A stretch of 64,000 nucleotides of DNA. Origin: Halovivax limisalsi (GTDB lineage: Archaea > Halobacteriota > Halobacteria > Halobacteriales > Natrialbaceae). A program made the translations under genes and the position numbers. Positions 1 to 8,195 of the stretch are shown piece after piece; the first letter of the stretch is position 1; each line of letters starts with the position of its first letter. The notes beneath the pieces were generated by a model that saw only the letters and a list, made by a program, of their open reading frames with translations, was not told where the DNA came from and made no database searches. The stretch lies in assembly GCF_023093535.1 (NCBI RefSeq), contig NZ_CP095757.1:1550001-1614000 (forward strand). Reading direction: 5' to 3'.

Positions 1-1357
1 CGCCGGTGCGATCCGCGTGCCTCGCGAGGGGATGGAGCGCCGTCGTCTCGTCGACGTGAACGTACGCGTCGTAGCGCTCGGCCAGCACCGTCGGGACGTA
101 GTTCCCGGACTCGCGATCCGGGTCGTAGACGACGCCGATCGCCCGGTGTCCGCGCTCCTCGTCGAAGACCGAGTCCGACGGCAGGTCGTCCGTCACGAGC
201 AGGCGGTCCCGCCCGTCGGCGCGGTGGAAGCGCTCCTCGATACTGCCGCGTCGGGCCGGCGGGACGGGCATCCGTTCCATCGGCGCGTCCCAGCGCTCGC
301 CGGCGACGACCTCCCCGCGGTGGGAGCCGAAGCCGACGAGCGCGACGTCGCCCGCCAGCTCTTCGCGAGCGAGCTGGCCCAGATTCAGGCGGCCGCGACG
401 CTCCATGTCCGTGGCGCGAGCGTCGCCGACGTGCGTGTTGTGCGCCCACACGATCCCCAGCGCGTCCTCGCCGTGGTGCTCTTGCAGCCGGTCCAGCGTC
501 TCGGCCATGTGTCGGTCGCGGGTGTTCCACGAGTCGGCACCGCCGCCGACCATCGAGCGATAGTACGCTTCGGCGTTCTTGGCCACGAGGGCGTTCTGCT
601 CGGCGCTGAACCGTTCGTCTGGGTGCGAATCGCCGTACTCGCCCCCGTCTTCGGTGAGCGACGCGAGCGCGTCGACGACCTCGTCCTCGCACGACTCGGG
701 CGCGAGCCGGATAGCCTGCGCGTACTCGCGCGCGTCCTCGCCGTAGGGTTCGAAGCAGCGGTAGGCGCGTCTCGCGTCCTCGGCCGCGTCCGGGTCGATC
801 CGCTCGAGGGCGTCGATCAGGGCCCGCATCGACTCGAAGAGGCCGTAGACGTCGAGGCCGTAGAACCCCGCCCGCTCGCCCGCCTCGCGGGACTCGTTGT
901 GCGAGGCGAGCCACTCCGCGAAGTCGACGACTTCCCAGTTCGCCCACAGCCACGTCGGCCAGCGGTCGAACCCGTCCAGCACGTCGCGGGCGGATTCGGC
1001 GCCGTCCAGCCCCTTGACGTACCGGTTCACCGCGTAGCAGTCCGCCCAGTCGCCTTCGACGCAGACGTAGGCGCGTCGCCGCGATTGCAGCAACCGGGCG
1101 GTCAGCCACGATCGCCACCGGTAGAACTCCGACGTCCCGTGCGACGCCTCCCCGAGGAGGACGAGGTCGTACTCGCGCAAGCGATCCGCTAGCCCCGCGA
1201 GCGCGGTCGGACCCTCGAGAACGCTCGTTTCCGATCGAATCGTCTCGGTCACCTCGTCGTCGGTCGCCGATGTTCCACTCTCGATCGCCCCACCGTCGGT
1301 CGCCGACGCTCCACTCTCGGTCGACGCCGCCGACGGTTCGGTCCGTGGTGCGGTCAT
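1..1357 (-). CDS. Erythromycin esterase family protein (C-terminus cut by window edge)
   Basis: About 452 residues are visible; the C-terminus lies outside the window. The EreA/EreB-like family (PF05139) opens macrolide lactones in some bacteria, but most members have no proven substrate, so the role here is open. Family hallmarks are visible: GEASHG at residues 69-74, EGDWADCYAVN near 100, GFYGLDVYGLF further on, and WAHNTHVGDA near 300, whose histidine belongs to the active site. The first 40 residues are a Ser/Thr/Ala/Asp-rich leader, partly made by a 36-bp duplication (1259-1330). The ATG at 1357 opens the frame. No signal peptide is seen, so the protein is probably cytoplasmic. The neighbouring hydrolase at 1508-2143 lies on the same strand. 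Confidence 0.85.
   Translation of the reverse strand, partial: MTAPRTEPSAASTESGASATDGGAIESGTSATDDEVTETIRSETSVLEGPTALAGLADRLREYDLVLLGEASHGTSEFYRWRSWLTARLLQSRRRAYVCVEGDWADCYAVNRYVKGLDGAESARDVLDGFDRWPTWLWANWEVVDFAEWLASHNESREAGERAGFYGLDVYGLFESMRALIDALERIDPDAAEDARRAYRCFEPYGEDAREYAQAIRLAPESCEDEVVDALASLTEDGGEYGDSHPDERFSAEQNALVAKNAEAYYRSMVGGGADSWNTRDRHMAETLDRLQEHHGEDALGIVWAHNTHVGDARATDMERRGRLNLGQLAREELAGDVALVGFGSHRGEVVAGERWDAPMERMPVPPARRGSIEERFHRADGRDRLLVTDDLPSDSVFDEERGHRAIGVVYDPDRESGNYVPTVLAERYDAYVHVDETTALHPLARHADRTG
1259..1330. repeat. Two-copy 36-bp direct repeat inside the esterase gene
   Basis: Two nearly identical 36-base units start at 1259 and 1295. Because 36 is a multiple of three, the duplication keeps the frame and adds a Ser/Thr/Asp-rich block to the N-terminal leader, outside the catalytic core. 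Confidence 0.7.
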
Positions 1358-1507
1358 TCGCGATCGGAGAACCGACCACTTCGTCCCCCATGAGCGTGTC
1401 CGCTTCGTCGTCCGGGGTCCGATGTCGTGGCCGGCGGTTGACCGCGCTTCGTCGGACCGGGAGTCCCTCCCGGGGCGACCCTGGCTCGTAGCCAGCGGCG
1501 GCCGATC

Positions 1508-2143
1508 CTAGGCGTGCTCGGCGAGAAAGTCCGCGACGTCCGCGGCGACTCTCTCCTCCTGGCCGACGAAGAAGTGGTCGGCCGACCACTCGACGACTTC
1601 CGTGTCGCGGCGGCCGGCGGCATCGCGACGGCGAGCGGCCTCGACGACGGGTTCCCAGTCCGCGACGTCGTCGCGCGTCCCGTAGACGACCTGCAGGGCG
1701 ACCCCGCCGTCGAGGTCGTCGATGGCCGACGGGACCTCGAGATCGTCGCCGAGGCTCGCGGTGGGCGCGAGCGCGGAGACGCAGGCCACGTCGACGTCGA
1801 CCGAGGCGGCGGCGAGGATCGCCTCCGCGCCGCCGAAGCTGAACCCGAAGCAGCCGACGGTCTCGACGCGGGCGGCCGCCCACCGGAGCGCGTTCCTGAC
1901 GTCCTCGCACTCGCCGTAGCCCTCGTCCCAGGGGCCGTAATCGAAGCGGAGACAGCCGACGTCGCGGGTCGCGAGGGCGTCGCCGACGGCCCGTAACCGG
2001 GCGTCGGTCCGTGATCCCCCTTCCTTCGGGTAGGGCGGACAGGCGACGACGAGGGCGTCGGGGTCGTCCGGGCCGTCGATCGTCCCGCGGACGTCGCGCG
2101 CGCCGGGAACGACGATCGATTCCCCACCGCGGATTCGATCCAT
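1508..2143 (-). CDS. Alpha/beta hydrolase, dienelactone-hydrolase-like
   Basis: A 211-residue single-domain alpha/beta hydrolase. The nucleophile elbow GFSFGG is at residues 100-105 (Ser102), with an Asp in YGTRDD near 175 and a His in ADHFF near 190, so the catalytic triad looks complete. An early P-P-Y-P-K-E-G-G segment and DYGPWDEG fit the group of small hydrolases annotated as dienelactone-hydrolase-like or CocE/NonD-like. The substrate is unknown. The frame extends far upstream, but ATG 2143 is chosen because the upstream part lies antisense to pspA and the protein homology begins here. No signal peptide, so cytoplasmic. Confidence 0.85.
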   Translation of the reverse strand: MDRIRGGESIVVPGARDVRGTIDGPDDPDALVVACPPYPKEGGSRTDARLRAVGDALATRDVGCLRFDYGPWDEGYGECEDVRNALRWAAARVETVGCFGFSFGGAEAILAAASVDVDVACVSALAPTASLGDDLEVPSAIDDLDGGVALQVVYGTRDDVADWEPVVEAARRRDAAGRRDTEVVEWSADHFFVGQEERVAADVADFLAEHA

Positions 2144-2289
2144 ATCGCCGCTTCGAGGCTCGACCCCTTCAACGCGGGGATTCGGACGGCGGAGCGACGG
2201 TCGTACCGACGCGGCGCCGGCGCGACACCGTGCCGAAGAACCGTCCCCGGTCGTCGACGGACCGGCGTCCTCGGGGAACGTGTGTGATG

Positions 2290-2297
2290 TTTTTAAG
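2290..2297 (+). promoter_or_regulatory. TATA box of pspA
   Basis: TTTTTAAG lies about 27 bases before the ATG at 2321, in a GC-rich spacer. The spacing predicts a leaderless or very short-leader transcript. Confidence 0.55.
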
Positions 2298-2320
2298 TAA
2301 CGGGAACAACAGCTACCAGT

Positions 2321-3148
2321 ATGGGCATCCTCTCTCGGACGTCGTACATCATCCGGTCGAAGCTCAACTCGGTGTTGAACCGGGCGGAGGATCCGACGCA
2401 GACGCTCGATTACTCCTACGAGCAGATGCGCGATCAACTCCAGCAGGTCAAGCGGGGGATCGCGGACCTGACGACGCAGAAGAAGCGCCTCGAGATGCAG
2501 AAACGCCGCCTCGAGGAGAACGTCGAGAAGCACAACGACCAGGCCCGCACCGCGGTCCAGCAGGATCGCGAGGATCTGGCGCGCAAGGCCCTGGAGAAGA
2601 AGAAGACGAAGATGAACCAGATCGAGGAGCTCGAGCGCCAGATCTCGAACCTCCAGAACCAGCAGGACCAGCTCATCGAGCAGAAGGACGAACTCCAGTC
2701 GCGCATCGAGGAGTTCCGCACCAAGAAGGAGACGATGAAGGCCCGCTACGAGGCGGCGGAGGCGAGCACCACGGTCAACGAGGCGATGACCGCGACGGGC
2801 GAGGAGTTCGAGGACGTCGGCCGGGCCATCGAGCGCGCCGAGGAGAAGACGCAGGACATGGAGGCTCGATCGGCCGCGATGGACGAACTGCGCGAGTCGG
2901 GCGCGTTCGAGGACGTCATGTCCGACAAGGACCAGATCGACCGCGAACTCGAGCAGGTCTCCACCGACAGCGGCGTCGAGGCCGAACTGGAGACGCTCAA
3001 GGCGGAGGTCGGCGCGAGCGAGACCGAGGCCACGAGCGAGTCGGCCGACGCTGCGACCGACGCGACCGAAACCGCGACCGAGGAACCGGCCGTCGACGAG
3101 GACGTCGAGGCGGAACTCTCGGAACTGCAGGAAGAAGAGAGTCAGTAA
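2321..3148 (+). CDS. pspA: PspA/IM30 (phage shock protein A) family protein
   Basis: A 275-residue protein beginning MGILSRTSYIIRSKLNSVLN, the amphipathic N-terminal helix typical of PspA/Vipp1, which binds the inner face of the membrane. Residues about 25-200 are almost continuous heptad-rich coiled coil (many E, K, Q and R). The last 60 residues are an acidic Ala/Thr/Glu tail. Bacterial relatives form ESCRT-III-like polymers that stabilise stressed membranes; haloarchaeal PspA homologues have been linked to salt and membrane stress. It stands alone with its own TATA box and is followed by a CA/CT microsatellite. No PspF/PspBC partner genes are next to it. Confidence 0.93.
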   Translation: MGILSRTSYIIRSKLNSVLNRAEDPTQTLDYSYEQMRDQLQQVKRGIADLTTQKKRLEMQKRRLEENVEKHNDQARTAVQQDREDLARKALEKKKTKMNQIEELERQISNLQNQQDQLIEQKDELQSRIEEFRTKKETMKARYEAAEASTTVNEAMTATGEEFEDVGRAIERAEEKTQDMEARSAAMDELRESGAFEDVMSDKDQIDRELEQVSTDSGVEAELETLKAEVGASETEATSESADAATDATETATEEPAVDEDVEAELSELQEEESQ

Positions 3149-3165
3149 CGGCGACCGTCCGGTTC

Positions 3166-3196
3166 CACACACACACTCTCTCTCTCTCTCTCTCTC
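3166..3196. repeat. (CA)5(CT)10 dinucleotide microsatellite
   Basis: Directly behind pspA, alternating CA (3166-3175) passes into a run of CT (3176-3196). Such simple-sequence tracts stand out in a GC-rich haloarchaeal chromosome. It lies between two convergent genes (pspA and the lipoprotein gene at 3252), so it may act in transcription termination or simply be slippage-prone spacer. Confidence 0.9.
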
Positions 3197-3251
3197 GATC
3201 GGGTCGACCGACGCTCGGGCGCCCGATTGTATTCTTCAGTCCCGTCCAGGG

Positions 3252-3749
3252 TCACCCGGGCGTCCCGAGGACGGCGATCTCGTAGCGATCGAGTCGGGCG
3301 GGCGGCTGGAGGACGATCACGGTGAACGACCACGTACTCCCGCCGTCGAGGTCGCCGGTCCGGGCGAAGTATCGGCCGAGTTGCGCGCCGCTCTCGTCGT
3401 AGACCCGGACGCGCACTTCGGCGAGTTCGACGCGCTCGTCGGCGCGATTCAGCACGCTCCCCTGGACGGTCGAGCCCTGATAGCCGTCCTCGAAGACGAA
3501 CCCGTGATCGTCGAGCGAGAGCGTCTCGAGCGGGGAGACGCCCTGAACGGTACTCGTCGTGGCGCTCGCTACGGCGGCGATCTGCTCCCGCGTCGACCGG
3601 TTACTCCCGTTGACGTCCGGGACCGGGCCCGATTCGTACCCGACCCGCCCGCTATCGAGACAGCCGGTCAGGGTGAACCCGGCGAGGCCCGTTCCCAGGC
3701 CGTACAACAGGCGTCGTCTCCCGCGGCGAGAATCGGCCCCGTTCCGCAT
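3252..3749 (-). CDS. Predicted FxLYD-domain lipoprotein
   Basis: A 165-residue exported protein. The N-terminus has an Arg-rich stretch (RRGRRRLL), a hydrophobic segment and the lipobox LTGC at about residues 22-25, so a lipid-anchored surface protein (probably Tat-exported) is expected. The second half (VLNRADERVELAEVRVRVYD and following, ending with a Trp-Ser-Phe-Thr-Val strand) matches the FxLYD beta-sandwich found in many haloarchaeal lipoproteins. The function is unknown. The open frame extends upstream to 3959, but the signal peptide sets the start at ATG 3749. Confidence 0.8.
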   Translation of the reverse strand: MRNGADSRRGRRRLLYGLGTGLAGFTLTGCLDSGRVGYESGPVPDVNGSNRSTREQIAAVASATTSTVQGVSPLETLSLDDHGFVFEDGYQGSTVQGSVLNRADERVELAEVRVRVYDESGAQLGRYFARTGDLDGGSTWSFTVIVLQPPARLDRYEIAVLGTPG

Positions 3750-3964
3750 GTGACCGTCGACAACGCGGAAACATTTCAGTGTGGACCCTGCTGGGGCTGG
3801 ATCCTCGAACGCGCTCGTCGTGACGGTCGCTCGCGGATCGTCCGCGACCGGCGCGTCGGATCGCCCGAAGCCGGGATCCGGATCGCTCGTGGCCGGATCA
3901 CCCGATCGCCGTCCACTCGTTGCAACGCCGACGCTTTTCTGCCCGTCCGTCGAAGCCACGCCCG

Positions 3965-5032
3965 ATGGGAGCGGACGCCGACAGCGGCGATTCTCGCGAC
4001 CCGGCGCCCGGCGGTGTTGCGCCGACCGACGACGCGGGCCCGCTGGTTCGGGGTCGCGAGTGGTTCCTCCTCGACGGTGACCGACTCGTCGTCGCGACGC
4101 TGCTTTCCGTCGCGATCTTTCTGTCGGTGCTCGTGCTCGAAGCCGTCGGAATCATCTCGTTCACCAACGCGAACTCGATGACCCGGGTGGCAAGCGGGAT
4201 GATCGCCGGGACGTTCTCGCTCGTGACGCTCGTCGTCTCCATCAATCAGCTGATCCTCTCGCGGGAGTTCGTGGCCGCGGGGACCGCCGAGGACCGGCTG
4301 GAGGGCGTCGAGTCGTTTCGGGAGCAGGTCGCGACGCTGGCGAGCGCACCCGCGGCGCCGGCGGCACCGGCCCAGTTGCTCGAACTCCTCGCCGAAACGA
4401 TCGCCCGTCGGGCGACCGCGCTCGAGTCGATGGTCGACGGGGCTGACGCGGTCGTTCGAACGCCGATCCGGCGCTACGTCGCGGAACTGACCCGGGAGAC
4501 GGACCAGCTCGACGACGCTCTCGACCGAACCTCGTTCAGTTCGTTCGACGCGCTATCGCTCAGCGCCCGTTTCGACGACGACTGGTTCCGGTACGCCGGG
4601 TCGTACCTCAGGGCCGCCCACGACGAGGCGCTTTCGGACGACGCGACGGCCGCGTTCGACGACGTTCTCACCGGCCTGCGGCTGTTCGCCGTGGCCAGGG
4701 AACACTTCATGACGACCTACCTGCAGCGGGAGCTGACTCGGTTCTCGCAGCTGACGATCGTCGTCGGCGTGCCGTCGATCCTGTCGGCGGTGTTACTCGG
4801 CTTCTTCTACGCGGATATCACCGGTCCGACGGTCTCGTTCGGGGTCTTCCCGTACGTCGTCAGCACCGTCGTCGCGATCGTCTTCGCGCCGGTCTCGTTA
4901 CTCGTCGCCTACATCCTGCGGACGGCGACGATCACCCGCCGAACGGCTTCGACGGGTCCGATGATGCCGACGAAGGATCCCGACGAGGGGCCGTTCGACG
5001 TGACGGAATCGGACGGTGGCCGGGACCGGTAA
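3965..5032 (+). CDS. Uncharacterised membrane protein, paralogue of the protein at 5738-6772
   Basis: 355 residues with a hydrophobic pair at about 40-110, a long soluble helical middle (110-265) and another pair at about 275-335. It shares three conserved patches with the protein at 5738-6772: a VVSINQLILS-like motif after the second membrane segment, an A-R-E-H-F-x-T-x-Y-x-Q-x-E-L motif before the third, and an AYILRTATITRRT-like motif at the end of the fourth. I do not recognise a named family. ATG 3965 is chosen over an upstream in-frame start because a TATA-like CGCTTTTCT lies about 30 bases before it. Its position beside an HPP-like protein and its paralogue suggests a joint membrane function. 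Confidence 0.8.
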   Translation: MGADADSGDSRDPAPGGVAPTDDAGPLVRGREWFLLDGDRLVVATLLSVAIFLSVLVLEAVGIISFTNANSMTRVASGMIAGTFSLVTLVVSINQLILSREFVAAGTAEDRLEGVESFREQVATLASAPAAPAAPAQLLELLAETIARRATALESMVDGADAVVRTPIRRYVAELTRETDQLDDALDRTSFSSFDALSLSARFDDDWFRYAGSYLRAAHDEALSDDATAAFDDVLTGLRLFAVAREHFMTTYLQRELTRFSQLTIVVGVPSILSAVLLGFFYADITGPTVSFGVFPYVVSTVVAIVFAPVSLLVAYILRTATITRRTASTGPMMPTKDPDEGPFDVTESDGGRDR

Positions 5033-5081
5033 CCGGCGGACCGCCCGCCGAACGACGACCCCGTCGTGTACCGCCCGCCTA

Positions 5082-5087
5082 CTTATT
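5082..5087 (+). promoter_or_regulatory. TATA box of the HPP-like gene
   Basis: CTTATT about 28 bases upstream of ATG 5113. The spacing supports ATG 5113 over the in-frame TTG at 5101. Confidence 0.45.
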
Positions 5088-5112
5088 CCGTCGTGGGGCG
5101 TTGGCCCGCCGG

Positions 5113-5637
5113 ATGGGGATCAGGGACGACGTCAGCGCGGGGATCAACGTCGCGTTACACGTCACGTTGCTCGGCGGGCTGGCGTGGGCGAGCGGCCAGC
5201 CGATCCTCTTCCCGAGTCTCGGTCCGTCGGCGTACCTGCTCGCGACGGGCGAGAATCCGCGGGCGGAGGGCGCGTATCACGTCGTCGGCGGCCACGCCAT
5301 CGCGGCCGTCGCCGGATTCGTCACGTACGTCGCCCTGGCGGACGGCCTCGTCGCCGTCGACGTCTTCCGGGCGGGGACGCCGTTCTCGCCGGCCGTCGGT
5401 CGGCTCGTCCTCTCCGGGCTCCTCGCGATGGTGCTGACCACGGTGGGAATGCTCTGGTCGGACACGAACCACCCCGCGGCCTGTGCGACGACGCTCATCG
5501 TCGCGCTGGGGCTCATGTCCTCGCCGCTCGAGATCGCCATCATCGTCGGTTCGGTCGCGATCCTCGTGGGCTTTCACGGGACGGTCGTCGAACGCGTGCA
5601 GGAGCTCTACGGCGTGGAACCGAAAGACCCGCGCTAA
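5113..5637 (+). CDS. HPP-family-like integral membrane protein
   Basis: 174 residues with about five hydrophobic segments. Two motifs are typical of the HPP family: FPSLGPSAYLLA (residues ~32-43) and NHPAACATTLIVALG, where the usual HPP tripeptide reads HPA. HPP proteins are small membrane proteins; plant and cyanobacterial relatives have been implicated in nitrite transport, but no role is established in archaea. ATG 5113 is preferred over TTG 5101 because of the TATA spacing. It sits between two paralogous membrane proteins (3965-5032 and 5738-6772), all on the same strand but each with its own apparent promoter. Confidence 0.75.
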   Translation: MGIRDDVSAGINVALHVTLLGGLAWASGQPILFPSLGPSAYLLATGENPRAEGAYHVVGGHAIAAVAGFVTYVALADGLVAVDVFRAGTPFSPAVGRLVLSGLLAMVLTTVGMLWSDTNHPAACATTLIVALGLMSSPLEIAIIVGSVAILVGFHGTVVERVQELYGVEPKDPR

Positions 5638-5737
5638 CTCCGCGCCGACGGACGTCGAAGCGGTCCACGGCGCCGGCTGTCGGCCGGTACCGGGCGGGGA
5701 CTTTTGTTCGCGGTCGTGGACGGGACACGCAGGTTCG

Positions 5738-6772
5738 ATGGGACGCGCGCAGCTGCTGACCGACGGCGGCGAATCGACCGATCGACTGGGTGGGATCCGG
5801 CTGTACCTCCTGCTCCGGCTCGACCGCTGGGTCTTCGCCGGAGCGATCTCGCTCGTGATCTTCCTCGCGCTGGTCGGGCTGAGTCAGCTCGGTCTGCCGT
5901 CGCTTCGGTCCATCATCGCGACCAACAACGGCACGTTCTGGATCTTCTCGGCGTTCATCGGAGCGATCATCACCGGGACGTCGATCGTCGTCACGATCAA
6001 TCAGCTGGTGCTCTCGCAGGAACTCGGCGCCGTCGGCGACCAGCGCGAGCGGATGCGGGATTCCATGGACTTTCGCCGCGACCTGGAATCCGAACTCGAC
6101 GAGGACGCCTCGCCGCCGGAACCCGCGGCCTTCCTCTACGAACTCGTCGACGGGATCGAGGACGAGGCGACGGACCTCCAGTCGGTCGTCGCGAACGATC
6201 CGTCGCACGGCGACGACATCGATGAACTGGTGGACGGCTACGTCGACGATGTCGTCGAGAACGCGCGGACCGTCAAAGGCTCGCTGGAGGACGCCCAGTT
6301 CGGCACGTTCGAGGTGATCTGGCACGCGCTCCGGTTCAACTACTCGCGAAAGATCTACGACGCGCGCAAGCTCCGGGCCGACCACGGGGACGAACTCTCC
6401 GAGACGGCCGACGAGGAACTCTCCGATGTGATCGAACTGCTCACGTTTTTCGGCCCGGCCCGCGAGCACTTCAAGACGCTGTACTTCCAGTGGGAGCTGA
6501 TAAACCTCTCGCGAGCCCTGCTGTACATCGCGGTTCCGGCGCTGTCGGTGATGGTGACGATGCTGATGTACCTCGACGCCGGCACCCTGCCCGGGTCGAC
6601 GCTCGGCGTCGACAATCTCGTCTGGGTGACCAGCGCGGGCGTCGTCGTCGGACTCGCCCCGTTCGTGGTCTTCATCGTCTACATCCTCCGGATCACGACG
6701 ATCGCCAAACGAACGCTGGCGATGGGTCCGTTCATCCTCAGACGATCCGGCCGGGACGAGGATCTCGGCTGA
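5738..6772 (+). CDS. Uncharacterised membrane protein, paralogue of the protein at 3965-5032
   Basis: 344 residues; hydrophobic segments at about 30-55 and 65-95, a highly charged helical middle (residues ~100-255), then two segments at about 260-330. The shared patches are TSIVVTINQLVLSQELG, FFGPAREHFKTLYFQWEL and VYILRITTIAKRT. The charged middle is cytoplasmic or extracellular depending on topology, which cannot be settled here. The ATG at 5738 follows a TATA-like CTTTTGTT by about 32 bases. No known domain is recognised; conservation in duplicate around an HPP-like protein is the only functional clue. Confidence 0.8.
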   Translation: MGRAQLLTDGGESTDRLGGIRLYLLLRLDRWVFAGAISLVIFLALVGLSQLGLPSLRSIIATNNGTFWIFSAFIGAIITGTSIVVTINQLVLSQELGAVGDQRERMRDSMDFRRDLESELDEDASPPEPAAFLYELVDGIEDEATDLQSVVANDPSHGDDIDELVDGYVDDVVENARTVKGSLEDAQFGTFEVIWHALRFNYSRKIYDARKLRADHGDELSETADEELSDVIELLTFFGPAREHFKTLYFQWELINLSRALLYIAVPALSVMVTMLMYLDAGTLPGSTLGVDNLVWVTSAGVVVGLAPFVVFIVYILRITTIAKRTLAMGPFILRRSGRDEDLG

Positions 6773-6808
6773 TCGCGACCCGCGGGCGCGTTCGACGGCT
6801 CGGGATCG

Positions 6809-7054
6809 TCAGTTCGCCGACCGGAAGGAGACGACCGTGCTGACGCCGTCGTGACCCTCGATCGATTCCGTCGAGACGTTGACGCCGAACCGGGGCGCCT
6901 CGTCGAGCGTCTCGTCGACGACCTCGCGGGCCGCGTCGGCGCCGACGTCCTCGGCGAGGACGATCCGGACGCGGTCGCGGTTCTGCGTTACCTCGCTCAC
7001 GTCGTACCCCGCCGCCTCGTAGGCCGATTGCAGGTCCGCTGTCAACTGGCTCAT
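6809..7054 (-). CDS. Small conserved haloarchaeal protein of unknown function
   Basis: 81 residues: an N-terminal helix (SQLTADLQSAYEAAGYDVSE) followed by alternating strands and a helix, ending VSTVVSFRSAN. No domain is recognised and there are no Cys pairs or membrane segments. A GTG directly precedes the ATG at 7054; the ATG is chosen. A clear TATA element (TTTTTAT, 7081-7087 read on the minus strand) lies 27-33 bases upstream, which supports a real, leaderless gene despite its size. Confidence 0.65.
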   Translation of the reverse strand: MSQLTADLQSAYEAAGYDVSEVTQNRDRVRIVLAEDVGADAAREVVDETLDEAPRFGVNVSTESIEGHDGVSTVVSFRSAN

Positions 7055-7080
7055 CACCGCCCGATTCCGGCCGTATCGAC

Positions 7081-7087
7081 ATAAAAA
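7081..7087 (-). promoter_or_regulatory. TATA box of the 81-residue protein gene
   Basis: TTTTTAT on the minus strand, about 30 bases before the ATG at 7054. Confidence 0.55.
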
Positions 7088-7154
7088 TGCGGTGTCGGGG
7101 GCGGCCTGTCCGCCGAGACGTCCCGGCCGTGAGCTCGGTTCCGTACGGCCGTGC

Positions 7155-8195
7155 CTACGCCTCTCGAACGCCGGTCCCCGCCCGAGTCACCGCCGAGAGG
7201 TCGATCCGGCCGCCGGGCATCGGGACGCCGTCGTACGGGTCGTCCGCCAGCAGGAGCGAGCCGTCGAGGTCGGCGTAGTCGAGCAGCGGTGCGAGGTGAC
7301 AGGCCGCCGCGATCGAAGCGTTGGACTCGGACATACAGCCACACATCACCTGCAGGCCGTGGGCTCGCGCCGCGTGGACGATGCGCCTGGCTTCCAGCAA
7401 CCCGCCGCACTTCATCAGCTTCAGGTTGGCGACGTCGCAGCGATCGGCCACCCGCGGGACGTCGGCGGCGGTCAGCAGCGACTCGTCCGCCGCGATCGGA
7501 AGCGGGCTGTGCTCGGAGACGTAGCGAAGTCCCTCCGGGTTCTCGGCGGGGACGGGTTGCTCGACGAATTCGAGGTCGTATGCGGCGAAGCGCTCGATCT
7601 TCCGGACGGCTTCCTTCGGCGTCCAGGCCTCGTTGGCGTCGACGTAGAGGCGGGCCTCGGGGGCGACGTCGCGGATCGTCTCGACGATCTCGACGTCGCG
7701 GTCCGTGCCGAGCTTGACCTTCAGCGTGTCGTGACCGCGCTCGAGCGCGGTCTCGGTCTTCTCGGCCATCGTCTCGGTGTCGTCGATGCCGATCGTGTAC
7801 GAGGAGGTGACCGTCCGATCGGGATCGAGCCCCCAGTAGCGATACAGCGGGACGTCGAGTCGCTTGCAGACGAGGTCGTGCAGGGCGATGGAGACGGCAC
7901 ACCGGGCGGCCGGGTTGTCGGCGACCGCCTCGCGCATGCGCCGCTCGATCCGTTCGAGCTGGTGGGGATCGCCCGCGTCCTCGACGACGGCGAGCAGGTC
8001 CGGGAGGACGGCCTCGACCGTCGCCGCCGTCTCGCCGTAGTGCGTCGAGGGCGCCGCGCCGCCGATCCCGACGACGCCGTCCTCGTCTTCGATCCGGACG
8101 ATCACGTTCGCCGTCTCCGTCGAGGTGCCACGGGCGATCGTAAACGGGAACTCGAGCGGGAGCGAGACGCGCTCGACGCTCGTCTCGAGGGTCAT
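7155..8195 (-). CDS. dgcA: Enolase-superfamily racemase, probable N-acetyl-D-glutamate racemase (dipeptide epimerase family)
   Basis: 346 residues with the muconate-lactonising/dipeptide-epimerase fold. Catalytic features are intact: KxK lysines K159 and K161, metal ligands D186 (YVDANEAW), E212 (VEQPV) and D237 (ADES), and the second catalytic lysine K262 (LMKCGG). The C-terminal CMSES loop is typical of dipeptide epimerases. By sequence alone it would be called L-Ala-D/L-Glu epimerase. The gene overlaps by 4 bases the upstream DUF1611 gene, and that pairing is the one described for D-glutamate catabolism (DgcN acetylates D-Glu, DgcA racemises the N-acetyl product) in marine proteobacteria and haloarchaea. 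I infer the DgcA role from this context. Confidence 0.85.
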   Translation of the reverse strand: MTLETSVERVSLPLEFPFTIARGTSTETANVIVRIEDEDGVVGIGGAAPSTHYGETAATVEAVLPDLLAVVEDAGDPHQLERIERRMREAVADNPAARCAVSIALHDLVCKRLDVPLYRYWGLDPDRTVTSSYTIGIDDTETMAEKTETALERGHDTLKVKLGTDRDVEIVETIRDVAPEARLYVDANEAWTPKEAVRKIERFAAYDLEFVEQPVPAENPEGLRYVSEHSPLPIAADESLLTAADVPRVADRCDVANLKLMKCGGLLEARRIVHAARAHGLQVMCGCMSESNASIAAACHLAPLLDYADLDGSLLLADDPYDGVPMPGGRIDLSAVTRAGTGVREA

